DNA of 20,000 nucleotides from Stramonita haemastoma (lineage: Eukaryota > Mollusca > Gastropoda > Neogastropoda > Muricidae). The notes under the pieces were generated by a model. It had not been told where the DNA came from. It saw only the letters and a program-made list of their open reading frames with translations, and did not search any database. Location: the NCBI GenBank assembly GCA_030674155.1, contig CM060324.1:56439320-56459319 (forward strand), read 5' to 3'. Made by a program: the position numbers and the translations under genes. Positions 10,014 through 18,916 of this stretch are shown here, piece after piece (the stretch's first letter is position 1; the number at the start of each line of letters is the position of its first letter).

Positions 10014-10899
10014 GTAAGAAAAACAGTGTACAAACTGAAATCTACCCCGTATTTTCATCTCTTTGATTCTTTAATATGTATGAATTAACCTAAGGTGGAC
10101 ATGCATACAAAGTCTTGTGATCCGTTCCCGTAGGGCCTAACGGGAAGAAGATGGGAGGGTAGGCCTAGTGTACATTAGACCGATTTTAATAATGAACAAG
10201 TAATTCCATTTTTAAGGTGGCAATACTACCTAGCAGAGGGTACCTTTTATGTGTTGGTGTTATGTTAACTGAACATGGATATATATTTACATAATTTTTG
10301 GCCAGGAGTTAGGTGAATACCATTACTTTTTATTATTTTGATTCACTAAGAAATTTGACATAATCAATCAATGTGTATTATGTTATCCACAAAAAAAAAA
10401 ATTACATTTATGATTAAGTATGGCCCGCTTTGAAATCACATTGTCTCTTTCTCCAAAGATTCACACTAAACCATTGATCAGAAGTACTAAACATGCTGTA
10501 TATAAGATTACTGCATATGATATATTTTTTATGCATTACATTACTGATAAGTTTGTTAGGAAGCCAAACCAAAATGTAAGTTGTTTTACACAAAATTGAA
10601 TTCTCCAGGCTCATCCGGATATTAAGAAAATAAATTATTGAAATATAAAATGTCATACCCCTACATATTTTATTTTTCATCAATGTAGAACTAGAAGCTA
10701 GGACTTTGGTTCAGCCTCCTGCAAATGTTATAAAAAATAAGTGTGCAAAATTTCACTATGATGTCTTTGATTTTGAGATATCATTGGAAAACTTACGAAA
10801 AACTCAGAAATTCAGAAACTTTGGAACCATGAAAAACAAGAAATAATTTTGTTCTACTTGACAGATGAACATCATGAAGTCCTAATAGGCATCAGCTTG

Positions 10900-11740
10900 A
10901 TCAGGAAATCTTCTTCTTCAGCCTGCTTCTCATCTCTGGACTTTCTACTGACTTCATTTTAGCAATTCCCATTACATGTGATTGTGATGCTGCTTTGGCC
11001 TGGCGTTGAGTGTTTATAATGCATGTAGTCAATATCCATAAAACAGTTCTGAGCATGAGGCTCCTCTTCAAGGTTGAACTTCCTCATCACTTTTGCATAG
11101 GTTTCAGCACCATCAAAACTCCTACTGTTTATGACATAGCAGTGTTCTTTGTGGGTGATTTTTCTTTTTTGGACAGTACTTCCAAATTATGCTTTTGACC
11201 GACTCATTGGGATTTTGAATATAACCCTCCGGGCATTTTCGCTAAAGTTCAGAGTTTGGTAAGATCTTTGAATACTGGTTTGATAGCACTTGGTACACTG
11301 GTTTTATGTTTGAAGAGATGTAATTATTGACTTCAGCTTTCTTGTATGGACAGTTTTTAGCAAAAAAATGATGTAGTAGATCGTCATTGGTCAAAAGATG
11401 GTGAAAATACACAGCCCACACATTTTCTCTGCATCTTGATCAAATTATTTTTGTTTACATACTGTGTTTTTAGTTTGTCAATCACTGAATCAGTTTGTCT
11501 GTCAGTCAACCCTCAAACACTATCTAAACCTTTCCTAGCAGTATCCATCAATGTGGCACTGTGTTCACAATGTTTGCATTGAAAATGTGATGAAATGTTT
11601 TCACTAAACTGTGTCATATAATAATTCTACTTATAGCAGGCACAGATGGGTCATTGCAAGTGTTCTCATCATCATCAACATCACTATTCAACTTGCTGTC
11701 ATCATGATCTTCTTAAATATGTTCTAATTCCACTATTTTC
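10900..11740 (-). pseudogene. Transposase relic resembling Mutator-like elements
   Basis: Minus-strand fragments, in order: CKHCEHSATLMDTARKG (about 11580-11530), VWAVYFHHLLTNDD (about 11425-11385), QNPNESVKSIIWKYCPK (about 11217-11167), then FDGAETYAKVMRKFNLEEE and QAKAASQSHVMGIAKMKSVE (about 11115-10930). From memory, the pattern of a YFH segment followed by QNPNES...IW..CPK is that of Mutator-like transposase domain proteins common in invertebrate genomes. Multiple stops and frame changes separate the pieces, so it is not functional. It lies antisense within intron 1 of the MACROD-like gene. The family assignment is from remembered motif shape and was not searched. Confidence 0.55.
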
Positions 11741-12004
11741 TTTTTTTCACAAGTCGTGGGCGTGGCACGTATGCTACTTTCGTTTTCAGAGGCTCAAGTG
11801 GAGATTGTACTCGATTCAGTTCTCACTTCAGCCATGTGCGAAGCAGGAGACTTGATATAATTATGTGCTTTTTTCATTCTCAGTGGACACAAAACACTCT
11901 GGTTGCCATAAAATTTCCTCTTTTTTGAATATTTTTACCCTTTTCCTAATTGTTCAGCATTTTTTCCCAATATCTGACCCTATTCTCTCATAAGATTAAA
12001 AAAA

Positions 12005-12073
12005 AAAATCGAGCATGAAATAATCACAACACCGAACAACAAGCGGCTCTGACCACTGAGCTATCCCATCCCC
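12005..12073 (-). other. Degenerate tRNA-like / SINE head fragment
   Basis: Read on the minus strand it contains tagctcagtgg, an exact RNA polymerase III A-box consensus. Only a poor B-box-like tgctcgat is found in the expected place downstream. It does not fold convincingly as a tRNA. It is probably a decayed head of another tRNA-derived SINE. Confidence 0.35.
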
Positions 12074-12114
12074 AGTTATAATGTATACTTAAAGAAAACA
12101 AGTTAAACAAATTA

Positions 12115-12338
12115 ATCCTTCAGATGAGACTTTAAACCGAGGCCCCTTGTGCGAACGCACGCAGAACATCTACGCACACGTTAAATCCTGTTCCGTTTTT
12201 CGAAAGAGTAGGCCATCATGTGCCGGTGGGAACAGATAACATTTACTAAAATGCAGGCACACGGGGACTGGATGTAAAAAAGCACAAGAGTGCTTATTCC
12301 ATTATCATCGATATAAAAGAATAAATCAAATCAAAACA
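12115..12338 (+). mobile_element. SINE family 1, copy D (5' truncated)
   Basis: Core and tail of the family in + orientation, starting near 'tccttcagatgagac' and ending in 'ataaatcaaatcaaaa'. It ends only about 30 bases before the exon 2 acceptor, leaving room for little more than a branch site ('aactgatg' near 12346). Confidence 0.9.
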
Positions 12339-12368
12339 AGCCAGAACTGATGTTTATTGATGTTGCAG

Positions 12369-12530
12369 AGAAATTCCTGAGCATGCCCCTGGACAAGAAG
12401 CGGAGGCTGTACCGGTGTGGAGATGATCGCTGCCTGGCCCTGCAGGACATCCCCACCTGGCCAGAGTACCCCCTGGAGAGCAAGAAGGGTCCTGCCTCCC
12501 CAAGGAAAGTCTCCAAAACCTCCTCCAAAG
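12369..12530 (+). CDS. MACROD-like ADP-ribose hydrolase, exon 2
   Basis: The acceptor gatgttgcag|ag and donor tccaaag|gtgagc are both canonical. The start joins exon 1 in phase (G|AG, Glu) and the exon ends in phase 1. The peptide EKFLSMPLDKKRRLYR followed by LQDIPTWPEY corresponds to the N-terminal region before the macrodomain in MACROD1, where I recall a similar 'KIPTWKE' segment. In that family this region is a helical extension that packs on the macrodomain. The tail PLESKKGPASPRKVSKTSSK is a basic, probably flexible linker. GC content and codon character are clearly unlike the surrounding AT-rich intron. The exon is bracketed by inverted SINE copies. Confidence 0.8.
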
Positions 12531-12585
12531 GTGAGCACAGCAGTCTTTAGTCACTAGCATTATTATTTTTATTATTATTTTTATG

Positions 12586-12721
12586 ATTTATTCTTTCATA
12601 TCGAGGGTAAAGGAATAAGTATTCATATAATGGTTTTTTACATCCAGTCCCCGTGTGTATGCAGTTTTGTAAATGTCATCTGTTCCCACCGGCACACAGT
12701 GGCCTACACTTATGAAAAGCG
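12586..12721 (-). mobile_element. SINE family 1, copy E (truncated)
   Basis: Only the 3' half of the family is present, in minus orientation, ending abruptly after 'gaaaagcg'. It starts about 55 bases downstream of the exon 2 donor and is the inverted partner of copy D. Confidence 0.88.
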
Positions 12722-12974
12722 TTCAAGTGTGGCTAGCTGACTGTGTTGTTGGTCACAGAGAATTTTAAGTCTGCAAAAAGTCTTCTTCAGGACAGAGATG
12801 TTAATTAACGAAGATGTAGTCCCAAGGCCTTGGCATGGTGTTGGTTGTCATTTGCTCCCTGAAGGTTCATTGTGTAAACAGTAACTCTCACCTGCAAATT
12901 ATTTGCTAGAAATCTCCTTTCTATCACTAGTATCAGTGTGCACTGTTCATTTCTGCCTCTTTCCATAGCTTTCT

Positions 12975-13009
12975 GTGTCTTCTTTCTCTCTCTGTGTCTT
13001 CTTCTCTCT

Positions 13010-13099
<90 letters not shown>

Positions 13100-13113
13100 T
13101 CTCTCTCTCTCTC
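12975..13113. repeat. (CT)n microsatellite, then poly(C)
   Basis: A pure CT core at about 13013-13092, with looser CT/TCT units on both sides. It passes into CTC/CCT triplets and a C17 run at 13134-13150. Confidence 0.95.
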
Positions 13114-13592
13114 CCTCCTCCTCCCTCCTCCCTCCCCCCCCCCCCCCCCCTTGGCATCCCAGTTTATTATATCTTTTTTTCAAGAAAGTCTGACAGCATT
13201 TTCTGTCTTCATACATTCTATGACATTTTATTTGTAGAATTCTGTTTTGGCAACCAAATAGTGAAACTGTAAACACTGGGAAGGGTACACGATGTCCTTT
13301 CTGCTGGGTCAAAATCAAATTTTATTTCCAGGTGGCACATTGAATAGGCAATGCATTTGCTTTTTTTTGATCGTGCTGTCTATCTAGGAACAACCTCCTC
13401 CCTCAACAAACATAAAAAGCAAACATATACCCCTCCAACAATTTCATCAATGATATTTAATTACAACCATATTACGACAACCTATAACAATGAAATAGAC
13501 CAAGCTAGAATACACTGCAAAACAATAAATTGCAAAACTCAAACTGTATACACACACTTAAGTTACACCCACACTTATGCACGTATACACAG

Positions 13593-13676
13593 ACTCACAC
13601 ACACACACACACACACAGACACACACACACAGACAGACACACAGACAGACACAGACACAGACACACAGACACACAC

Positions 13677-13739
<63 letters not shown>

Positions 13740-13740
13740 G
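13593..13740. repeat. (CA)n / (CAGA)n compound microsatellite
   Basis: CA units with interspersed CAGA units in the left half and a pure CA block on the right. Open frames of Thr-His or Val-Cys repeats across it are artefacts of the repeat. Confidence 0.95.
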
Positions 13741-14039
13741 CATGTAATACAGGTGTGCACATGTGCACATACTTAGATTATAAATTTTTTTTTTTTAAAT
13801 CATAAAATGTTAAACAGATTATATCAGGTTACAATATAACTCATTCTGTCATGTTCAAACTTTATCAAAACAACAACGATAACAAACAGAAAAACATGAA
13901 CAAAACACTAATAATACTAAGTATTCATTGCTGTGAGCATTGACAGTACTCTCAGCAATGATACCTCTCCTCTTCCTCTCCACATACGCAAATGTGTACT
14001 CGTATAAAGCGCTCATACTCTTTAAGTAGTGCTTTTTAA

Positions 14040-14318
14040 AACATTGATATATTTATTTTTTTATACCACTTTATGTCACAGCAGATTTCTCTACGTGAAA
14101 TTTGGGCTGCTCTCTCTGAGGAGAGCATATCGCCACAAGTGCAGTGCCTACCCATTTTTATTATTATTTTTTTACATACAGTATCATCTGAATGACTTTG
14201 ACTTTCAGTTCGTTTTTTTTCCCCTGTCAAACTGGGAAGAAAGGGCGAGGCTGGGAATCGAACCCAGAACCTCACGGTTAACCTGTTGGCAGGCGAACAT
14301 CTTAACCATCCTGCCACC
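14040..14318 (-). mobile_element. tRNA-derived SINE, second family
   Basis: The minus strand starts ggtggcaggatgg. It has an A-box-like tggcaggatgg (complement of 14306-14316) and a perfect B box ggttcgattcc (complement of 14254-14264). The body includes 'gcccaaatttcacg' and 'agaaatctgctgtgaca' and ends in an AT-rich tail near 14040. The cloverleaf is poor: the acceptor stem mismatches and the anticodon arm lacks a 7-base loop. It is therefore a tRNA-derived SINE and not a tRNA gene. From memory the 'aaatttcac...agaaatctg' text recurs in mollusc SINEs, which was not checked. Confidence 0.75.
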
Positions 14319-14598
14319 TTCCTCCTTGTGCCCATACAATAAGAATCCAACAAATAGAATATAACAGACAATGAATCAATAATAAAATAATGATAAGGAT
14401 GATAGTGATACAATGACATGATAATAACCCATGACTACTAAGAGCTACAACACAACAATAACAACAAAAGCAATGAAAAAAGAGAAGGGGGGGGGGGGGA
14501 GGGGGGAGTATTGAGGAAGGAGGGAAAACACAAGCAATTAAACTGATGAATTATCGTAAAAAACAATTATTTGAACAAAAAAAAACCCTTCATAATCT

Positions 14599-14749
<151 letters not shown>

Positions 14750-15030
14750 CCATAGTCTGGCGACCGTGGGGGCACCCCTGAAGACTTGACAACCAGTTCC
14801 CTCCATTCCTCTCTCTGTTGTGCCTTTCTCAGGGTTTTGTTGAGTTCTAGGCCTGTCCATTCGCTGATGTTGTCCTCCCATCTCTTCTTTTATCTGCCTC
14901 TCTTTCTTCCTCCTTGGACAGTGCCTTGCAGTACTGTTTTTGCAAGTCCTTTTGATCTTGTGACATGCCCGTACCATTTAAGTTTATGCTTCTTTACGAT
15001 TGATAGAAGATTTTTGTAAGGACCAATGGT
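14750..15030 (-). pseudogene. LINE 3' end fragment (C-terminus of reverse-transcriptase protein)
   Basis: The minus strand reads through in a single frame with one in-frame stop. It encodes KHKLKWYGHVTRSKGLAKT, then a Gly/Arg/Lys-rich KRWEDNISEWTG segment and REEWRELVVKSSGVPPRSP. This is the familiar C-terminal tail of RTE-like or related LINE proteins ('KLKWYGHV...GRP..RWEDN...EW'), named from memory. The lone stop falls between GR and KKRWED. The RT core is missing, as expected for a 5'-truncated insertion. The coding end is followed within a few bases by a tetranucleotide repeat. Confidence 0.8.
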
Positions 15031-15073
15031 CAATAACAAAAAACAAAAGCCCACTACCAACTAGACTATCAAA

Positions 15074-15136
15074 CCAATAAGCACTCATGTACTTTAAAAT
15101 TTTTTTTTTTTTACATCCAGTCCCCCGTGTGTATGT
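15074..15136 (-). mobile_element. SINE family 1, short fragment H
   Basis: Shares 'aataagcactcatgt' and 'tttacatccagtcccccgtgtgtatg' with the 3' part of the family and then passes into a GT/GATG repeat. The T run inside is expanded. Confidence 0.7.
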
Positions 15137-15210
15137 GTGTGTGATACGGTGGTGATGATGTGTTATGATGCAATGGTGATGTGTTATGATGTGGTGATGG
15201 GGTAATGATG

Positions 15211-15473
15211 TTTATTTTTTATTCTTTATTTATTATTCTTTTATATCAAGGATAATGGAATCAGCATTCTTGTGATTTTTTACATCCAGTCCCCGTGTGT
15301 GTGCAGTTTTGTAAACGTCATCTGTTCCCACCGGCACACGATGGCCTACTCTTACGAAAAGCGGAACAGGGTTTAACGTGTGCGCAAGGTGTTCTGCATG
15401 CGTTCGCACACGAGGGCCTCGGTTTAAAGTCTCATCCGAAGGACTTTTGGGGAGAGTGGAGTCAGCACTGATG
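15211..15473 (-). mobile_element. SINE family 1, copy F (5' truncated)
   Basis: A well-preserved minus copy running from a TTTA-type tail to 'gagtcagcactgatg', a few bases further into the 5' part than copy B. It ends about 60 bases before the exon 3 acceptor. Confidence 0.9.
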
Positions 15474-15534
15474 ATGATGTGTATGTGTGTGTTATATTGA
15501 TGTGTGTGTGTTATATTGTACATAGCGCCACCAG

Positions 15535-15659
15535 CCCCAAGTACACAGTGAACCAGGAGGCGAACCAGCGTGTGTCGCTGTTTCGGGGCGACATCACTGC
15601 CCTGGAAATCGACGCCATTGTCAACGCTGCCAACTCCACCCTGTTGGGAGGAGGGGGAG
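15535..15659 (+). CDS. MACROD-like ADP-ribose hydrolase, exon 3 (macrodomain start)
   Basis: Encodes [29 protein letters not shown] and [12 protein letters not shown], the first strand, helix and the NAAN plus glycine-rich loop that bind the distal ribose and phosphates of ADP-ribose. The Asn in NAAN and the glycine loop are family hallmarks. The exon ends ggag|gttagt in phase 1, so its last G joins TG of exon 4 to give Val of GGGGVDG. The start is less certain. The acceptor ccaccag| at 15534 keeps PKY, which aligns with PRY of MACROD1, but needs phase 2, whereas exon 2 ends in phase 1. Acceptor tacacag| at 15548 would be in phase but drops that segment. Confidence 0.88.
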
Positions 15660-15900
15660 GTTAGTTGTGTGTTGGTGGGTAAGGTGTGTGGTTTGGGGTG
15701 GGGGGGGGGGGGGGGGGGGGTAAGGGTGTGTGTGTTTGGGGTTGGGGGGTGGGGTGGGGGGGGTGTTGTGGTGGTGGGGTGTGTGGTGGTGTGGGGGGTG
15801 GGGGGGGGGGGTGGGAGGGGTGTTTGTGTGTGTATCATGTGTGTGTGTGTGTGTGGGGGGGGGGGTGGGGCGTGCATGTATGTATGTGTGTGTGTGTGTG
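15660..15900 (+). repeat. G-run-rich / GT tract at the start of intron 3
   Basis: Immediately after the exon 3 donor come many G runs on the coding strand, including G21 (15700-15720) and G12 (15800-15811), mixed with GT units. The sequence satisfies a simple G-quadruplex pattern many times over. Confidence 0.85.
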
Positions 15901-15978
15901 TTTTATGGGGTGCTGTGTGTAGTGTGTGTTGTGGTGTGTTGTGTGTGTGTGTGGTGTGTGTTATGTGTGTGTGTGTTG

Positions 15979-16157
15979 TATGGTATGGTGTGGTGTGGTA
16001 TGGTATGGTATGATAATGATAAGTTGTGGTGTGGTATGGTATGATATGTTGTGGTGTGGTGTGGTATGGTATGTATGGTATGTGTTGGTATGGTATGGTG
16101 TGACATGGTATATTTTTTGTGTGGTATGGTATGGTGTGGTGTAGTGTGTGTGGTATG
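15979..16157. repeat. TGGTA-type pentamer array, left part
   Basis: Irregular alternation of TGGTA, TGGTG and TGATA pentamers. The same variant order recurs in the right part at 17100-17337, including a shared string around 'tgatatgttgtgg'. Confidence 0.9.
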
Positions 16158-17099
16158 AGGGTTGGTAACGGTAATTGTCGGTATTTTACGATTGTAAGGA
16201 ATACGAATTTCAAAGCAGCGGTACCGCGTACCGATTCTGTTTGCCTGTGACCGATTAGATTTCGTCTCAAAAAAAAAAGTCTGAAGTGACATTTTCTGAC
16301 AGTCTGTCATGCGCCTGTACTGTGCTTACGCACTACCCTTCCTACCATCACCCCTTCCAACGAACATCTTTGGCGCCAGCATGATTAGCCTAGCACGCAG
16401 AACAGCAAGCTTTACTGTGAAAGAATAGAGCTTCGGGCTCTTCTCGGCATGACAGTTACTTCCATTCACAATGAGTAAATGGGGCCTAGATTTATTTTTT
16501 CTTTATTCTTTTAATCTTTTATATCGAGGATAATGGAATAAGCACACCTGTGCTTTTTTACATGCAGTCCCCATGTGTATGCAGTTTTGTAAATGTCATC
16601 TGTTCCACCCGCACATGATGGCCTATTCTTACGAAAAGCGAAAAGCGGAGGGTCTATGACTATGAATTTGCCCGTTGCTTTGAGAGAGAAGAGTCGAAAA
16701 CTAAATCTAAATTGAACAAAAGATCTAGATGAGCCTAAGCATAGAAACAAGAAAGAAGAATACAAGTCTCATGAATGATGCCATGCAAAACAGACTGACA
16801 CGACAGTGGCACAGGCGCTAGAAAAAAATCCTATTTCCTGCGTGGCTTCATGCCCAAGAAGCGAGTAGTGGCAGCAGCACGGCAGTCAAAGTCTGAGAGA
16901 TTTGCGTTCAATTTAGATTTAGTTTTGCTGCCGAACAATCCCCACCCCCCTCCCCCACCCCCTCACTGAATAGTTTCGTTTTGTTCACAGTACGTACCGG
17001 ATTTTATTTTCTGGGGACCGATTTTGGGGGAGTTGGTCAAGATATCTCTGAAATGGCAACTTGCAGTACCGGTATTAAAAAACCCTAGCGCGAACCCTG
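16158..17099. mobile_element. Insertion of about 940 bp in the pentamer array, possible non-autonomous DNA transposon
   Basis: Non-repetitive sequence sits between two halves of one pentamer array. The left edge reads agggttggtaacggtaa and the complement of the right edge reads cagggttcgcgctaggg, so both ends begin AGGGTT, a weak terminal inverted repeat reminiscent of hAT-type elements. Target-site duplication cannot be judged because the flanks are repeats. It carries no transposase frame. It contains a SINE family 1 copy (16491-16648) that must be the younger insertion. Confidence 0.4.
16491..16648 (-). mobile_element. SINE family 1, copy G (truncated)
   Basis: The 3' half of the family in minus orientation, from a T-rich tail to 'gaaaagcgaaaagcgg', where a short internal duplication of 'gaaaagcg' marks the broken end. 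Confidence 0.88.
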
Positions 17100-17337
17100 G
17101 GTATGGTATGGTGTGGTGTAGTGTGGTTTGGTATGGTATAGTATGGTGTGATATATGGTATGATATGTTGTAGTGTGGTATGCTATGGTATGCTATGCTA
17201 TGCTATGGTTTGGTATGGTATGCTATGGTTTGGTATGATATATATGATATGATATGCTGTGATATGGTATGATATGTTGTGGTATGGTATGGTATGTTGT
17301 GGTGTGGTGTGGTATGGTATGGTATGTATGGTATCAT
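17100..17337. repeat. TGGTA-type pentamer array, right part
   Basis: Continuation of the pentamer array with TGGTA, TGCTA and TGATA variants. It ends about 40 bases before exon 4. Confidence 0.9.
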
Positions 17338-17377
17338 GTGATATATATACACTACACTGTGTGTTGTGGTGTTCCAG

Positions 17378-17494
17378 TGGACGGAGCGATTCACGGGGCT
17401 GCTGGTCCCTTCCTGAAGAAGGAGTGTTCCCTGCTGCATGGCTGTGACACAGGAGACGCCAAGATCACCTGCGGCTACAAACTACCTGCCAAAT
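17378..17494 (+). CDS. MACROD-like ADP-ribose hydrolase, exon 4 (catalytic loop)
   Basis: The acceptor gttccag|tgg joins exon 3 in phase. Across the junction the protein reads [15 protein letters not shown], the catalytic loop of the MacroD class. In the human enzymes the Asp and His of this loop (Asp184 and His188 in MACROD1, as I recall) contribute to hydrolysis, and both are present here. The exon continues [20 protein letters not shown] and CGYKLPAK, matching the helix and strand that follow in the family. The donor is ccaaat|gtcagt, leaving T to join AT of exon 5 as Tyr, the expected residue of LPAKY. No damage is seen in this exon. Confidence 0.92.
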
Positions 17495-17552
17495 GTCAGT
17501 GCTGCACAGCGCTGCACACCTGCTGCACAGCCCACTTCTCTCTCCCCCTCAG

Positions 17553-17626
17553 TCACACACGCACATGCACGCACGCGCATATGCATGCATGCAGGCACGC
17601 ACGCATGCACTCACACACAGACACAG

Positions 17627-17657
<31 letters not shown>

Positions 17658-17718
17658 GTGGCAACACACACGCACACGCACACGCACACACAGTGGCACA
17701 CATACACACACATGCACA

Positions 17719-17816
<98 letters not shown>

Positions 17817-17849
17817 GGCACACATACACACACACTCACACACACACCA

Positions 17850-17922
<73 letters not shown>
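17553..17922. repeat. (CA)n microsatellite block
   Basis: About 370 bases of CA units interrupted by GCAC, CAGTGG and CACC variants. A 'cacagtggcacacatacacacaca' type segment appears twice (near 17690 and 17812), suggesting an internal duplication. Long Thr-His and Cys-Val frames over it are artefacts. Confidence 0.95.
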
Positions 17923-17923
<1 letters not shown>

Positions 17924-18089
17924 GTGAATAGATATAATACTTTGACATAGATAGAGGGGGGAGGTTAGGAGGAAATAAAGAAGGTTTTATTCAGGGCCTT
18001 TACATCCTGTTGAACTGAGGAAAGTATTCCACCGGTCAGGATGACATAGCTGTAGAATAATGAGAGGTGGGTTAGGGTTGAGAGTAAGT
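17923..18089. other. Unassigned intron 4 sequence
   Basis: A short non-repetitive interval with nothing recognised. Confidence 0.4.
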
Positions 18090-18659
18090 TGCTTGAATTA
18101 TTTGGCTGTTGTAAGATATAGATGTTGATGGTTCATATTAACTTGAATTATTTGGCTATAGTCAAACGTAGACATTGATGGTTCATATTAAACAACTTCA
18201 ATTATTTGGTTGTTGTAAAATATAGACATTGATGATTCTTACAAAACAACTTGAATTATTTGGCTGTAGTAAAATATAGACATTGATATGAGGTCCCATA
18301 CAAAACAGCTTGAATTATTTTGCTGTAGACATTGATGGTTCATATCAAACAATTTGAATTATTTAGTAGTAGTAAAATATAGACATTGATATGAGGTCCC
18401 ATACAAAAACAGCTTGACTTATTTTGCTGTAGACATTGGTGGTTCATATCAAACAACTTGAATTATTCAGCTGTAGTAAAATATAGACATTGGTGGTTCA
18501 TACAAAACAGCATGAATCATTTTGCTGTAGTAATATATGGAAAGTGATGATGAAAACAACTTGAATTATTTGGCTGTTGTAAATATATACACATTGATAA
18601 TGGCCATTCATAGGCTTAAATTATTTGGCCGTAGTACATGATATGTATTGATGGTTCAG
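18090..18659. repeat. Tandem repeat, about 11 copies of a 45-60 bp unit
   Basis: Units begin 'ttgaattatttggctgtag', followed by 'taaaatatagacattgatgg' and 'ttcatatcaaacaac' or a variant. Some units lack the 'taaaatata' part and two carry a 'tgaggtcccatacaaaacag' ending, giving an alternating long/short order in the middle. The array lies in intron 4 and passes directly into the GAT tract. Confidence 0.9.
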
Positions 18660-18665
18660 GTGACA

Positions 18666-18853
18666 ACAATGATGATTATGTTGATGATGATATTGATGAT
18701 GATGAGGACAGTGTTGATGACCATGATAACAATGATGATGATGATAGCAATAATGATGATAATAATGATGATAACAATGATGATGATGATGACAACAACA
18801 ATGGTGATAACAGTAATGATGATAATGATGATGATAACGATGATGATGATAAC

Positions 18854-18910
<57 letters not shown>
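18666..18910. repeat. (GAT)n triplet tract
   Basis: GAT units with AAT and AAC interruptions on the left and about 20 uninterrupted GAT units on the right, ending six bases before the exon 5 boundary. All frames are open because of the triplet period; the Asp-rich or Met-rich frames are not genes. Confidence 0.95.
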
Positions 18911-18916
18911 TGGCAG

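Larger units (their letters stand above)
10014..12368 (+). other. Intron 1 of the MACROD-like gene
   Basis: The donor is gag|gtaagaa and the acceptor gatgttgcag|ag. Apart from a transposase relic (10900-11740), a degenerate tRNA-like stretch (about 12005-12073) and a SINE copy (12115-12338), the stretch 10014-10890 is AT-rich with nothing I can identify. The segment 11740-12000 is likewise unassigned. Confidence 0.55.

Noticed and set aside
14244..14318. tRNA gene on the minus strand
   Set aside because: A and B boxes are present, but the acceptor stem mismatches and the anticodon arm is not tRNA-like, and a SINE body follows.
15233..16270. Long minus-strand open frame of 345 codons
   Set aside because: It is a translation of pentamer, GT and SINE sequence antisense to exon 3 (His-Thr-Ile-Pro-Tyr repeats) and carries no protein character.
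17269..17931. 220-codon + strand frame covering exon 4
   Set aside because: It is in a different frame from the macrodomain, or extends into the CA repeat; only 17378-17494 in the macrodomain frame is supported.
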